A DNA stretch of 64,000 bases from DATAPE01 sp034667525 (GCA_034667525.1 JAXDJO010000036.1:82523-146522), one strand, 5' to 3'; shown: positions 10,001 through 18,592, counted from the first letter of the stretch. Translations and numbers: made by a program. Notes: generated by a model not told the origin, from the letters alone.

Positions 10001-10177
10001 CTGTGTCTCGATGGCCCATGCGATGCGAGCAGCCATCACCGCGGTCTTCCCCGAACCGGCCCCCGCTATGAGGTATTGGGGCTCGAGAGGGTGGCTGATC
10101 GCTCTCCACTGTTCATCGGTGGGGTCATGTCCTTTGAGCGCGTCCCGGATCGCTTGAGAATCGCGGGGGCCGCTCAT
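7016..10177 (-). CDS. adnB: AdnB-like helicase-nuclease subunit (UvrD-type motor plus RecB-type nuclease)
   Basis: 1053 residues. The N-terminal superfamily 1A motor has Walker A GAGSGKT (39-45), Walker B LLDEYQD and the GDARQAIFAWRG motif. A PD-(D/E)XK nuclease lies at the C terminus (GRIDAVY then EIVDFKTGR). It has no Fe-S cysteine set, as expected for AdnB. AdnAB is the actinobacterial RecBCD/AddAB counterpart that resects double-strand DNA ends. The start at 10177 overlaps the adnA stop as ATGA, so the two are translationally coupled. Intact motor motifs suggest this subunit drives translocation, as reported for mycobacterial AdnB. Confidence 0.93.
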   Translation of the reverse strand: MSGPRDSQAIRDALKGHDPTDEQWRAISHPLEPQYLIAGAGSGKTAVMAARIAWAIETQALSPSQILGLTFTNKAADELQDRVRLALAGMHDDSGESVTVQTYNAFAAAIVRDYGLLVDVEPEAGLLSQAQQWQLVLSCLDDLAPLEAIEIRSSYIVTPTLALASSVGDHMVDLSDIDAASERILSLTGVDEKIVVAAERRKELVQAVAAYTNAKQRTSRIDFADQVTKAVEVLTGNAEVRETLRKRFPFVLLDEYQDTNVAQRRMLQALVGPHGAVTAVGDARQAIFAWRGATMFNLIGFPDDFPRADGRPFEWVSLSENFRSGSHILDVANEVVAQIAPDRRPGDPLRAQPSNGTGAVAIGLFSDERAETTWIADECERLHGVATAPGRDPVAWSDIAILVRTKSRMDMLLQALEEKQIPVEVVGLGGLLKTPEVTEVVAWLRALESKPGANRWLGRILLGPRWRIHYRDLSLLARWATSQNWEFKKRLAGGDEEIARDMEPGDVGYSLAEALGHLDEIEDLGPVAKERLRAFSERLTSIRKKSNVPLLELVQEIITQAGILDTLESSSSRSAPAARQNISNFFDQVASFAPLEGEATLRSFIAYLDAAETAEDTMEATQPADHDSIKLMTIHSAKGLEFECVFVPSVAAKKNKEGKPVYSIFPNTRASNPLTTYSELPYEVREDREHLPRFEGKLPAFEKAVRDRAIEDERRLFYVALTRAKQRLAVTASWWYGRDTNCKGPSPFWEELDALVDRGLVQVARRDEQPEANPLFEVMGDRREWPPTPRIGMDDDLFPQGWGRAADEVASGELDVGAVVASLPQVERRMSETLLAQHDRDLGVIAAAIQPATAIQPEIPEMLSATSYVSLQKRELSAWDLSRPLPQRPTAARRIGTEVHRLIEERSRGMSPFPEETELDEPSEITVPSRMADSLERWTSRYGNRTIAHLPSGEPMIEVPFTLKKDGRMIRGRIDAVYQTDDGGLEIVDFKTGRHFERSEEADQLEVYAEALRALGLVTEGQPLTLTYEFLSGPAPPQEADTQGSDAAAGWSS

Positions 10178-13100
10178 GCGGGCAGCTCCTTGCCTTCGGA
10201 CCACAGCGGACACAAGGGCTTGAACTTGCACCACTGGCAATCGGCCTCTGGATCCGGCCGGAAGTCCTCGGCTAGGACACCTTCCATGAGGGCCGGCAAT
10301 CGCTCAATCGCCTTCTTCGCTTCCTCAGGGGTCTGACAACGCTTCGCAACGTCTCCTCGCGACAACGAGGCCGGATAGATCAGCTGCATCGACGCCGGCT
10401 CTCCAAGCTGCCTGAGCTCCGGGTCGGTCGTAGCCGCAAGGTAATAGATGGCTAGTTGCAATGATTCCCGCGCCTCGTCGTACTGCACGGGATGGCGCGA
10501 AGTTTTGTAGTCGCTGACGATCACGTTGCTACCCTTCTTGTCGATCCGGTCGATACGGCCTGTGATCCGATGACCGTCAAGCTCGACCCTGAAGTCGGTC
10601 TCTGCACGCAAGGCTTTGCCGGGGTTCAGGCGGTTCCCGTAGCGCGTGATCATGATCTGGCCGTCCCGGTGGAATTGACGAGCGACCGCGCGATTCGGGA
10701 ACACATCCCAATCGAATAACTCTTCGTAACGGGCGAAGGCCGCCTGGGGCTCGCAGGGTATGGCCCCCGTTTCGAGCTCCTCGAAGATCTTGTGTATCCA
10801 CGAGCCGAACGCCATGTTGTGGCTCGACTCCGGGTCGAGGCCGAGCACTACCCCCAACAGGTATTGCAAACCACAGTTGTCGTACATAGAGATGCGGGAG
10901 TAACTCGTGCGCAGCTTGTCCAGCGGCAGGTCCGATTCAGGGTCATTCTGCTGCACCCGGATGGGGATCTTGCCCTCAGTCCAATCCCAGCGCCACCACC
11001 ATTCCGCCGGGTCGGCGGCGCGGCAGGCGGGGTCGAGCTCGCGGATGCGTGCGACGGCCGCCAGGGCCGCTACCCGCTCTCCTGGTGGTGCGGAAGTGGC
11101 CGCCAGAGTTTTGCGGTAGCGCGCAGCCGCCTCGGAGAAGGTCAGGGGAGGCAAGGTCGCGGCAGTTTCCACATCAGGTATCTGGCCGACGAGTTCTTCG
11201 ATGAAGCGACTCGGCTCGCCTCTCCTGGTTGGGCCTGGTGATGTCGTCACGACGCAACGTTCGGTCGCTCGCGTCACGGCGACATAGAAAACGCGCCTGT
11301 CCTCCATCTCGTTCTTGCGGGACCGGGTTAGCGGATCCGTCTCGTCGAGGAAATAGGGATCGAAGAGCCCAGTGGCCCGGTGCCCCTTTGGGATGGATCC
11401 ATCGACGACGCCGGCGACCGCAACCAGAGACCATTCCCTGCCTTTGGCGCCATGAAAACTGGCGACGGTGACACCAGCCCCTGCCCGCTCGGGAGGAAGC
11501 CATGGATCGGAACCGAAGTCCGCGCGTCCGATCCCATCGAGGTATTCAGCGAAGGTCCCACGGCCCCGCCTGCGTTCGACGAAACGACCCAACGCACGAG
11601 AGAACGCCACGAGCGCATCGAGATCCCGATTGGCGGGGTCGGCGAGACTGTGTCGCGCGCGCTCCTGCAGCTGCTCACAGAGATGCGATCGCTCCCAAAC
11701 GACCCAGAAGGCCTCGTCCGCGGGAGAGTCCTTCTTGGCGCACAGCAGATCGCGCATATCCAACAACTCGCTGATCTTGGACGAGGCGTCGCTGTCAACC
11801 TTTGGCAATTCGGCGATCACCGTCGCCAACGCACGCCGCGACACACGCGCCTCGCGTTCGAGCTCGCGTACGACTTGATCCTCGAGTCCGATCAACGGTG
11901 ACCGCAACAGTTGGGCCAGACTCTCGTCATCGGGTCCCTCTTCGAATGCAAACCGCGCCAACTCGCCGAACGCACGGACGATGGGCTCGCGCGCGAGCGG
12001 CCGGTCGGGTGCGCTTATCGAGAAGGGCACCTCGACGGCGTCGAGCGCCCGCTCCAAAGGAGGTAGCATCGAGCGCGGCGACGTCAAAAGGATCGCCATG
12101 TCCTCGTACGGAACGCGATCAGTCAGGTGAGCGCGCCGCAACGCGCGGGCGATCGCCTCCGTCTCCGCCCCCAGGTTCCCGTAGCGGTGAACCTCGAGCG
12201 TGGCCTTTCCCGCGAACGCCGAAGCGCGCGTATCTGGCGGCCCGTTGTGTGCGATCAGCCCGGCGACGTGCCTGCCGAAGTCCTCACCCAAGCGGTAGGA
12301 CGTCCTCAGGGTGATGGTCCGGTGCCCGGCGAAGTCGTGGTCGAAATCCGCCATCCACTCAGGATCGGCCCCCCTGAACGTCTCGATCGCAGAGTCGGGA
12401 TCGCCGGCGAGCACCAACGAGCGGTCGCCGCCACCCTGCGTGAGGAAGAGCAGAAGACGCCGCTGGACGAAGGCCAGCTCTTGACCATCGTCGACGAGTA
12501 CGTGTTTGAACCGGGTCTGCAGCGCGGCGCGCACGTCATCGTGATTGGCGAGCAGCTGGACCGCATCGTCGAGCAGACTCGGGTAGTCAACGCGGGATCG
12601 CTTCCGGAGCCGCTCTCGGTGCGCATTGAAGAAACGGATGACTTCGGCCCATGCCGGTCTTTTCTTCGCCAACGACTCGAGGTCGGCGGGGTCGAGGAGT
12701 CGCTGCTCGGCGCGGATGCAGAAGTCCACCACCTCGTCCACGAAACCGCGGTTGCGCAGAAGAGCGCGGTGATGCGGCCAATTGGCCTCGTTCTCCGACG
12801 CAAGCGCGTCACGCACGTCGCCCCAGTGCTCGGGGCTGGTCAGCAGCACGGGCGGTTCCGGGTACGCGAGCCGGTCGTAGTGCCGGCTGACGAGGTGGTT
12901 GGCCAGACCATGCCACGTGTAAACGGGGACCTCGATGAGTGCTTGGAGACCTTCATCGAGCAACAACCGTCGCGTCAGCCGATCTTGAAGCGCGATCTTC
13001 TGGGTCCGGTTGGGCACCAGGAAGAGCATGCGGTCGGGCGAGCATCCGGGCGAGGTGGCGAGCCGGATGAAGCGTTCCTCCAGAACGCGGGTCTTACCGG

Positions 13101-13194
13101 TGCCCGGGCCCCCGAAGACGCAGAGTGGCCCGGCGGCATGCTCGATCACGCTCCGCTGAGCGTCGTCGAAGTCAATCGTGGGTGAATCGCTCAA
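10174..13194 (-). CDS. adnA: AdnA-like helicase-nuclease subunit with Fe-S nuclease domain
   Basis: 1006 residues from a TTG at 13194. Walker A GGPGTGKT is at 28-35, but the Walker B region reads VDDGQE, with the catalytic Glu replaced by Asp, so the motor may be weak. The C-terminal nuclease has GRIDRID and VSDYKTSR. Four cysteines match the AddB/AdnA Fe-S pattern: one in YDNCGLQYLLG before the nuclease core and three in CQWCKFKPLC (about 986, 989, 995). It is upstream of adnB, the same order as in mycobacteria. The TTG start is not backed by a clear ribosome site; a TACCTT about 40 nt upstream could be the -10. Confidence 0.9.
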   Translation of the reverse strand: MSDSPTIDFDDAQRSVIEHAAGPLCVFGGPGTGKTRVLEERFIRLATSPGCSPDRMLFLVPNRTQKIALQDRLTRRLLLDEGLQALIEVPVYTWHGLANHLVSRHYDRLAYPEPPVLLTSPEHWGDVRDALASENEANWPHHRALLRNRGFVDEVVDFCIRAEQRLLDPADLESLAKKRPAWAEVIRFFNAHRERLRKRSRVDYPSLLDDAVQLLANHDDVRAALQTRFKHVLVDDGQELAFVQRRLLLFLTQGGGDRSLVLAGDPDSAIETFRGADPEWMADFDHDFAGHRTITLRTSYRLGEDFGRHVAGLIAHNGPPDTRASAFAGKATLEVHRYGNLGAETEAIARALRRAHLTDRVPYEDMAILLTSPRSMLPPLERALDAVEVPFSISAPDRPLAREPIVRAFGELARFAFEEGPDDESLAQLLRSPLIGLEDQVVRELEREARVSRRALATVIAELPKVDSDASSKISELLDMRDLLCAKKDSPADEAFWVVWERSHLCEQLQERARHSLADPANRDLDALVAFSRALGRFVERRRGRGTFAEYLDGIGRADFGSDPWLPPERAGAGVTVASFHGAKGREWSLVAVAGVVDGSIPKGHRATGLFDPYFLDETDPLTRSRKNEMEDRRVFYVAVTRATERCVVTTSPGPTRRGEPSRFIEELVGQIPDVETAATLPPLTFSEAAARYRKTLAATSAPPGERVAALAAVARIRELDPACRAADPAEWWWRWDWTEGKIPIRVQQNDPESDLPLDKLRTSYSRISMYDNCGLQYLLGVVLGLDPESSHNMAFGSWIHKIFEELETGAIPCEPQAAFARYEELFDWDVFPNRAVARQFHRDGQIMITRYGNRLNPGKALRAETDFRVELDGHRITGRIDRIDKKGSNVIVSDYKTSRHPVQYDEARESLQLAIYYLAATTDPELRQLGEPASMQLIYPASLSRGDVAKRCQTPEEAKKAIERLPALMEGVLAEDFRPDPEADCQWCKFKPLCPLWSEGKELPA

Positions 13195-13357
13195 TCACGG
13201 TTCCGATCAGGAAGTGGCCTGTCTCTCACCAGAAAGGTACAGGGGACCCATGACAGAAAGTCGAGCAAATCCAGCCTCTGGCAGGAACCCTGCCCCATAC
13301 TCCTCCCTCCGGGGGTGCTTCATCGGGCGTCCGGGAGGACCATCAGCGGGAGGCGTC

Positions 13358-13597
13358 ATGGAGCGTCCAGCCTTGCCCGATTGGGAGCGAGAGCTGATCG
13401 AAGAGGCCATCGTCGAAGCCGAGCGGCGCCTCGAGGCGGAGAAGAGCCGGGCCCGCAAGAGAGCCCTGCAGCTCGCTCGGGAGCAGGCCTACCACCGGCT
13501 GGCCGTCGAGATCGACCGGCCGGCCGGGACGAGGGTCAGCAGCAAGCAACTGTCGTTCTTCCGCAACGATCCGACCCTGTTCGACGACGCCTGCTGA
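13358..13597 (+). CDS. Small charged helical protein, function unknown
   Basis: 79 residues. I do not recognise the family. The protein is mostly one long helix rich in Glu, Arg and Ala (residues about 8-45: WERELIEEAIVEAERRLEAE), then a short tail ending FFRNDPTLFDDAC. ATG at 13358 is chosen because GGGAGG lies 7 nt upstream; an earlier in-frame ATG at 13250 would add an unstructured leader. It is divergent from adnA and 20 nt ahead of the carboxypeptidase gene, so it is probably co-transcribed with the latter. Confidence 0.6.
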   Translation: MERPALPDWERELIEEAIVEAERRLEAEKSRARKRALQLAREQAYHRLAVEIDRPAGTRVSSKQLSFFRNDPTLFDDAC

Positions 13598-13617
13598 AAG
13601 GATGGAGACTTAGCGGC

Positions 13618-14820
13618 ATGCGCCGCTGTGTCATCGCATCTTTCGCAGTCACCCTCCTCGTTGCCTTCGCACCTCACGCCCTGGCGCGTCCCGCGTGGAA
13701 GCTGAGGATCGACGCGGCCATCAGCGGCCACTCGGTATCCGTAGCCGTGCGCGGTGGAGGCCGGCGCCTCTACTCGCATAGGGCCACCCGGCAGCGGCCG
13801 CCGGCCTCGAACCAGAAACTGATCCTGTCGATGGCACTGCTGGACCAGCTCGGCCCCCGCTTCCGCTTCCCCACCTTCGTTCGTTCTGTTGCGCCTCAAA
13901 GCTCGGTGATCCATGGCGACCTGTGGTTGTTCGGCAGGGGGGATCCATCGCTGGGGGCCGGAGGGTACCCGTCGTCGTTGTCTTTCGGAGGGACAAGGGT
14001 GGGCCGCCTGGCGCGCAAGATCAGAGCGACGGGCATCAGAGCGATCCGTGGAAGGGTCATGGGCGCAGTCAGCTACTTCCATCACGACTGGTTCGCTCAG
14101 GGTTGGAAGAGCAACTTCCCCGCCGACGAAGTTGCTCTTCCGTCTGCGCTGACCATCGACGGCAACGTGCGGGCCGGCAAACACATACACCACCCCGAGC
14201 TCAGGGCCGCGAAGGTGCTTACGGAAAAATTGATCAAGTTGGGCGTTCGAGTGGGACACCGTGCAAGCGCAGGACGCCCACCCTCCGGACTTCAGAAGCT
14301 TGCCGAGGTGAAATCGAGACCGTTATGGACGTTGGTGCGGTACATGGATCATCAGTCGTCGAATTTCTTTGCGGAGGTGATGGGCAAGCGTCTCGGCGTG
14401 GACGTCCTCGGCCGCCCTGGAACCATCGCGAAGGCCGCTCGGGCCGTATCGATGTGGGCGGCGCGACATGGCACCACCGAGACCGCCTACGACGCGTCCG
14501 GGCTGTCGTACGACGACCGCCTTTCTGCGCGAGGGATCGTCCGGTTGCTGGGGGTGGCCGACAGATCCTCTTGGGGGGTCCTTTTGAGACGGATCCTTCC
14601 CAGCGGGGACCAAGGCACCCTCACGGGCAGGCTCGCTCGCGTCAACGTGCATGCCAAGACGGGAACCCTCGACGGGATCTCGGCCCTCTCGGGATGGGTG
14701 TGGCTTAAGGCGTCCCGGCGGTGGGCAAGGTTCTCGATCATGGACCAGGGCATGAGCAAGGACCGGTCTGCATCGATCGAGGACACCATCGTCAGAACCC
14801 TCTGGAGGTACGCCTCCTGA
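13618..14820 (+). CDS. dacB: D-alanyl-D-alanine carboxypeptidase/endopeptidase, PBP4 family (S13)
   Basis: 400 residues with an N-terminal signal peptide (hydrophobic 4-22, cleavage near ALARPA). It trims or cleaves peptidoglycan stem peptides outside the membrane. The penicillin-binding motifs are in order: SNQK with Ser64/Lys67, the SSN triad in DHQSSNFF, and KTG in VHAKTGTLDG. Start at 13618 puts the signal peptide at the N terminus. It follows the small helical protein by 20 nt and the next gene starts 10 nt after its stop, so the three look like one operon. Confidence 0.92.
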   Translation: MRRCVIASFAVTLLVAFAPHALARPAWKLRIDAAISGHSVSVAVRGGGRRLYSHRATRQRPPASNQKLILSMALLDQLGPRFRFPTFVRSVAPQSSVIHGDLWLFGRGDPSLGAGGYPSSLSFGGTRVGRLARKIRATGIRAIRGRVMGAVSYFHHDWFAQGWKSNFPADEVALPSALTIDGNVRAGKHIHHPELRAAKVLTEKLIKLGVRVGHRASAGRPPSGLQKLAEVKSRPLWTLVRYMDHQSSNFFAEVMGKRLGVDVLGRPGTIAKAARAVSMWAARHGTTETAYDASGLSYDDRLSARGIVRLLGVADRSSWGVLLRRILPSGDQGTLTGRLARVNVHAKTGTLDGISALSGWVWLKASRRWARFSIMDQGMSKDRSASIEDTIVRTLWRYAS

Positions 14821-14830
14821 GGCCCTTCCC

Positions 14831-15703
14831 ATGACCACGGTGGGCTTCTGCGGGCTGGGCCAGATGGGCCTTCCCATGGCCCGTCGCCTGGTCGCCGCAG
14901 GCTATGACGTGCAGGCGTGGAACCGTACGCGCTCCAAGGCGGAGTCACTACATGGGGCGACGGTCGCCGCGTCCCCCGCGGAAGCGTCAGCCGGGGCTGA
15001 GGTGGTGATAACGATGTTGTCTACGCCTGAGGCGGCTCTCGAGGTGATCGCCGGCGATGCGGGCGTGGCGTCGGCTATCGCTTCCCGCGCCACCTTGGTC
15101 GAGATGTCCACGATCGGCCCGGCGATGGTCCACGAGCTGCACCGGAGCCTCCCGGCGGACACGGCGATGCTGGACGCTCCCGTACTGGGAAGCATCCCCC
15201 AGGCGACCGACGGAACGTTGAAACTGTTCGTCGGGGGCGATCCCGAGGTGCTCGAACGATGGCGAGATCTGTTGGAAAACTTCGGGACGATCTGGCACAT
15301 GGGAGATCTCGGTCAGGGCGCGGCGTTGAAACTCGTCGTGAACTCAACCCTGGGCGCGCTGATGACAGCACTCGGGGAAGCATTGGCTCTTGCAAAGGCT
15401 ATGGGGCTCCACAGGGAACAAGTCCTGGACATATTGGCGGAGTCGGCGATCGGCACAACGGCAAAAGGGAAACGGGCAAACGTGCTCTCCGGTAGCTACG
15501 TACCGAATTTCAAGCTGGGGCTTGCGACCAAGGACATGCGGCTGGTGCAGGGGGCGGCAAAGAGCGCGGGAGTGGAGCTCAAGGTTGCCGCGGCGGCGCG
15601 GCAATGGCTGGACGAAGCAGACGCGGCGGGGCTCTCGGAGCTGGACTACTCGGCGGTCATCACGGAGATCCTCGACGAGCGCCCCGAACCCGGGAAAGAC
15701 TGA
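14831..15703 (+). CDS. NAD(P)-dependent beta-hydroxyacid dehydrogenase (3-hydroxyisobutyrate dehydrogenase-like)
   Basis: 290 residues. N-terminal Rossmann motif GLGQMGLPMA at 8-17, the family substrate-binding segment around DAPVLGS, and catalytic Lys in GAALKLVVNS. The family oxidises 3-hydroxyacids (3-hydroxyisobutyrate, tartronate semialdehyde, or imines for related reductases). A role in valine breakdown would fit the isobutyryl-CoA-mutase-type gene at 59 kb, but substrate cannot be assigned from sequence. The stop codon lies inside the terminator stem that follows. Confidence 0.88.
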   Translation: MTTVGFCGLGQMGLPMARRLVAAGYDVQAWNRTRSKAESLHGATVAASPAEASAGAEVVITMLSTPEAALEVIAGDAGVASAIASRATLVEMSTIGPAMVHELHRSLPADTAMLDAPVLGSIPQATDGTLKLFVGGDPEVLERWRDLLENFGTIWHMGDLGQGAALKLVVNSTLGALMTALGEALALAKAMGLHREQVLDILAESAIGTTAKGKRANVLSGSYVPNFKLGLATKDMRLVQGAAKSAGVELKVAAAARQWLDEADAAGLSELDYSAVITEILDERPEPGKD

Positions 15704-15732
15704 GGGCGGGTCCGTTCTCCGGACCCGCCCTC
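15702..15732. terminator. GC-rich hairpin, likely bidirectional terminator
   Basis: Perfect 13-bp stem GAGGGCGGGTCCG / CGGACCCGCCCTC around TTCTC, between convergent genes. There is no T-tract on either side, so it may act as a 3' stabiliser or with Rho. Confidence 0.65.
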
Positions 15733-15761
15733 GATACATCGCTGCATATTGCAGTTGCGGT

Positions 15762-15992
15762 CTAGATGACCTCGCGGTCTTGCACTACGGTCTGGTCACG
15801 TCGCCGTCCCGGCCCCCAAGGAGCAAAGCTGCTCCAGAACAGAAGCGACAAGAGAAGGCCGATACCGCCTACGATCATGAGAATCACGCCGACCGTGTTG
15901 AGGTCTATCCCACTTCCGCTGGTGGAAACGTTGACGGCGAAGGTCAGGATGGCCCCCACTGCCAGCAAGAACAAGCTCACACCGATACCCAT
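15762..15992 (-). CDS. DUF6458 family small membrane protein
   Basis: 76 residues with two transmembrane helices (about 3-21 and 31-52) joined by a short loop containing GSGIDLNTVG, then a basic cytosolic tail. This matches the actinobacterial DUF6458 pattern; the function is unknown. ATG at 15992 has a GGGAGGTG ribosome site about 8 nt upstream. It is a single gene flanked by a convergent terminator on one side and the flavoprotein gene on the other. Confidence 0.85.
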   Translation of the reverse strand: MGIGVSLFLLAVGAILTFAVNVSTSGSGIDLNTVGVILMIVGGIGLLLSLLFWSSFAPWGPGRRRDQTVVQDREVI

Positions 15993-16115
15993 AGGTCATT
16001 CACCTCCCGTCGTACTCGCCCATCCGCGTCCGAATAGATTGCTGGGTCGAGAGAGGAACTACCCAGTTCACAATGAGCGTAAACGCTGCGTTAATCATCC
16101 CGCTACGCTCTGTAG

Positions 16116-17675
16116 TTAGCTGGAAACGGCTCCGGCCCCCACGGAAGCCGCATCCTCCAGCACGGCCCGGGCTGCGTTGCGACCAGGTGCGCCGCACACG
16201 CCTCCGCCGGGGTGGGCCCCCGAACCACACAGGTAGAAACCCGAGATGGGCAGCCGGTGCCGGTGCCAGGTTGACGCGGGGCGCTTATCAAACAACCAGT
16301 CCGGGAGGAGCTCGCCGTGGAAGATGTTGCCGCCGGTGAGACCGAAACGCGCCTCTAAGTCCGGAGGTCCGAGAACCAGGCGGTCTTCGACCAGGTCGGT
16401 CAGTCCCGGCGCGTAACGCTCGAGCGCGGCCAGGACCCGGTCGCCTATCTCGTCGCGTCTGGACTCCCACGACCCTTCAGCCAGCTCGTACGGCGCGTAC
16501 TGGGCGAAGATCGAAAGCGTGTGCTTGCCTTCGGGGGCAAGCCCTTCCTCGGTAGCAGATTGGATCCACGCCTCGCAGAACATCTCGTCTGCTGGGCGAC
16601 CTTCGGCGGCCGACTTGCACGCCGCCTCCAAGTAATCGATCGAGGGGGCCACGGTGATGGTGGCTTTGTGCTCGGGTCCGGGACCGTCGAACCTTTCCAT
16701 CCCTCGAAAGCGGGGAAGTCCTCCTAGGGCGCAGTTCACCTTGACCACCGTGCCCGCAGTGGGCAATAACCGAACGTCCTCCAGAAACTCCGGCGGCAAC
16801 GCGTCCTCGTTCACGAAACCAACCGTCCGCTTCGGGTCCGCGTTCGAGCAGACCACCGGCGCATCGATCTCCTCGCCGGACGTCAGGACCACCCCCGACA
16901 CGCTGCGGTCGGCGAGCTTCAGATGGTCGACTTCCGTCTCGAGCCTGATCTCGCCACCGGCCCCTTCCACCCGCTCGGCAAGCGCACGGGTTATCGCCCC
17001 CATGCCCCCGCGCACCAATCCCCACACCCCCGGCTCCCCGGTAGCAAGGCCGAATGCATGATGCAGGTACAGATAGGCCGTCCCAGGCGTACGGGGGCCG
17101 GCAGCCGAGCCGATGATCCCCTGTGAGGCGCGCATCCCGCGGACGAGCTCGGACTCGAAATACTCTTCGCACACCTCTGCGATGGATGCTTCTATGGTCT
17201 TTTCGTAAAGACCCTCTACTTCCGAGCGGCGAAAGGCGCGCCTAACCTGGTCATGCGTCGCCGGGTAAGACAGCAGTGGCCGCAAACACCGGGACGCTTC
17301 CTCGAACAGCTCTTCGAACTTGGGATAGGCGTCCGCGTCGTGGCGAGACACCGCACTCAGGGCCTCGTGGCGCCGGGCGGGGTCTTTCCACAGGAGAAGG
17401 CCCCCACCGCCCTCCGAGGGGGCAAACGCCTCGGGGTCCTTCGGTCGCACGTCGAGCCCCAGATCGAGCTCGGACATGATCTCGGGCAGGAGCAACGACA
17501 GCGCGTAGGAAGCCGTCGATATCCGGAAACCCGGAAAAAGCTCTTCGGTTACGCAGGCACCACCGATCCGGTCGCTGCGTTCCACCACGAGCACTTTGAG
17601 ACCCGCCCTCCCCAGGTAGGCCGCGCAGACGAGACCGTTGTGCCCGGCTCCCACGATGACGGCGTCGTAGGCCAT
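16116..17675 (-). CDS. FAD-dependent oxidoreductase, phytoene-dehydrogenase/PYROXD2-like
   Basis: 519 residues. The dinucleotide-binding motif VIVGAGHNGLVCAAYLGRAG opens the protein, followed by GGACVTEELFPGF, typical of the CrtI-like amine-oxidase superfamily. The C terminus has the second FAD motif near GSGAHPGGGVCGAPGRNAA. These enzymes desaturate or isomerise lipids such as carotenoids or retinol, but many bacterial members are uncharacterised. No carotenoid genes are near, so carotenoid synthesis should not be assumed. No clear ribosome site was found. Confidence 0.87.
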   Translation of the reverse strand: MAYDAVIVGAGHNGLVCAAYLGRAGLKVLVVERSDRIGGACVTEELFPGFRISTASYALSLLLPEIMSELDLGLDVRPKDPEAFAPSEGGGGLLLWKDPARRHEALSAVSRHDADAYPKFEELFEEASRCLRPLLSYPATHDQVRRAFRRSEVEGLYEKTIEASIAEVCEEYFESELVRGMRASQGIIGSAAGPRTPGTAYLYLHHAFGLATGEPGVWGLVRGGMGAITRALAERVEGAGGEIRLETEVDHLKLADRSVSGVVLTSGEEIDAPVVCSNADPKRTVGFVNEDALPPEFLEDVRLLPTAGTVVKVNCALGGLPRFRGMERFDGPGPEHKATITVAPSIDYLEAACKSAAEGRPADEMFCEAWIQSATEEGLAPEGKHTLSIFAQYAPYELAEGSWESRRDEIGDRVLAALERYAPGLTDLVEDRLVLGPPDLEARFGLTGGNIFHGELLPDWLFDKRPASTWHRHRLPISGFYLCGSGAHPGGGVCGAPGRNAARAVLEDAASVGAGAVSS

Positions 17676-17815
17676 CGATCAGCTACCCAACAGTGCAAGA
17701 GCGGGATCCGGACGAGCGGAGACCATCGCGGGACGCGAGAAGACGTAGCTAGGCAATCGAACCTCCGAGCATGAGAGTGGATTCAGGAGCGAAAGCAGGC
17801 TACCTTCTACTCCCT

Positions 17816-17980
17816 ATGGCGATCACAGCATTCTGTACGAGCTGTCAGCGGACGGTTTACCTTGACGAAGACGACACTCAGGTTTGTCCCGTCTGCTCCA
17901 CGCCACTGCTCGAGGTCGTGCCCTCGATCGAAGGCGTTCCCGAGGACCCCGACCCGGGTCAGGCGGAGGGCGCGAAGTAG
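17816..17980 (+). CDS. Small zinc-ribbon protein
   Basis: 54 residues from ATG at 17816, starting MAITAFCTSCQ. Two CxxC pairs (CTSC and CPVC) about 18 residues apart make a zinc ribbon, followed by an acidic tail. The function is unknown; such ribbons are often protein- or nucleic-acid-binding. An earlier in-frame ATG at 17771 would add 15 unlikely residues. No ribosome site is seen; a TACCTT 9 nt before the ATG could be a -10 for a nearly leaderless message. The 3' end overlaps the convergent phosphatase gene by 22 bp. Confidence 0.7.
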   Translation: MAITAFCTSCQRTVYLDEDDTQVCPVCSTPLLEVVPSIEGVPEDPDPGQAEGAK

Positions 17981-18564
17981 GAGGCCGCCAGCACCCGGCC
18001 CTCCTGTAACTCGAGCGATGTCACCGATCCCGTCTCGCATGGTGTAAACGCAAGCCACGGCGGGACGTGGCGCCGCACCAGAGCCAGCCTCGCGACGAGT
18101 ACCGGCGTCTGATGGGAAACGAGAACCACGTCGCTTCCACCTGCCGCGATCGTTGCGTCGGCCACCGCCTGCAGCATGCGCTTCCTGATATCTGCGAATG
18201 ACTCTCCCCACGAGGGGGTCCACGGATTCCTCAGTGGCAACCAGTTGCGGGGCGACCGCAAGAACGCGCCGAGGTTATGAGCGGCCCCTTCCAGAGTCGT
18301 GCGGCTTTCTGTCAGACGTTCGTCGGTAATGATCTCCACTTCGTGACGCGCCGCTATCGCCTGCGCGGTTTCCTGCGCGCGTTCGAGCGGACTCGCCCAC
18401 AGAGCACCAACGTTTGCAGTCGCCAGCCGATCCGCTGCCGACTCCGCCTGCCGCTTGCCGAGCTCGGACAGATGAAAGCCGGGCAGCCTGCCGTAGATGA
18501 TCCCCTTTGGGTTCTCTACCTGGCCGTGGCGCACCAGGTGAATGGTTGTCGAGGGCTGGGGCAT
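17959..18564 (-). CDS. Histidine phosphatase superfamily protein (phosphomutase-like)
   Basis: 201 residues. The catalytic LVRHGQ motif is at 10-15 with the phospho-accepting His, and the second His lies in SHQTP. It resembles the actinobacterial family annotated as putative phosphomutase (MSMEG_4193-like). The family removes or moves phosphate on small molecules; the substrate is unknown. ATG at 18564 is preceded by TAGCCT at 6 nt, a leaderless arrangement, and its promoter lies back to back with that of the divergent reductase gene. Confidence 0.87.
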   Translation of the reverse strand: MPQPSTTIHLVRHGQVENPKGIIYGRLPGFHLSELGKRQAESAADRLATANVGALWASPLERAQETAQAIAARHEVEIITDERLTESRTTLEGAAHNLGAFLRSPRNWLPLRNPWTPSWGESFADIRKRMLQAVADATIAAGGSDVVLVSHQTPVLVARLALVRRHVPPWLAFTPCETGSVTSLELQEGRVLAASYFAPSA

Positions 18565-18570
18565 CGCATC

Positions 18571-18586
18571 AGGCTACGGGTAACCT
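18571..18586. promoter_or_regulatory. Divergent leaderless promoters of phosphatase and saccharopine-dehydrogenase-like gene
   Basis: Minus strand: TAGCCT (18571-18576), 6 nt before ATG 18564. Plus strand: TAACCT (18581-18586), 6 nt before ATG 18593. Only 28 bp separate the two start codons, so each -35 region must lie within the other gene. Confidence 0.5.
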
Positions 18587-18592
18587 CAACCG

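Noticed and set aside
7016..13194. Two-gene helicase-nuclease defence system
   Set aside because: Gene order, sizes, and the Fe-S pattern in only the first subunit match the AdnA/AdnB recombination complex, and no other defence gene is nearby.
16116..17675. Carotenoid biosynthesis locus
   Set aside because: The flavoprotein is CrtI-like, but crtB, crtE or crtY are absent and the wider family has other functions.
17745..17770. Possible tRNA T-arm (GGAGGTTCGATTGCC on the minus strand)
   Set aside because: The arms flanking the loop do not pair and no acceptor or anticodon stem is found.
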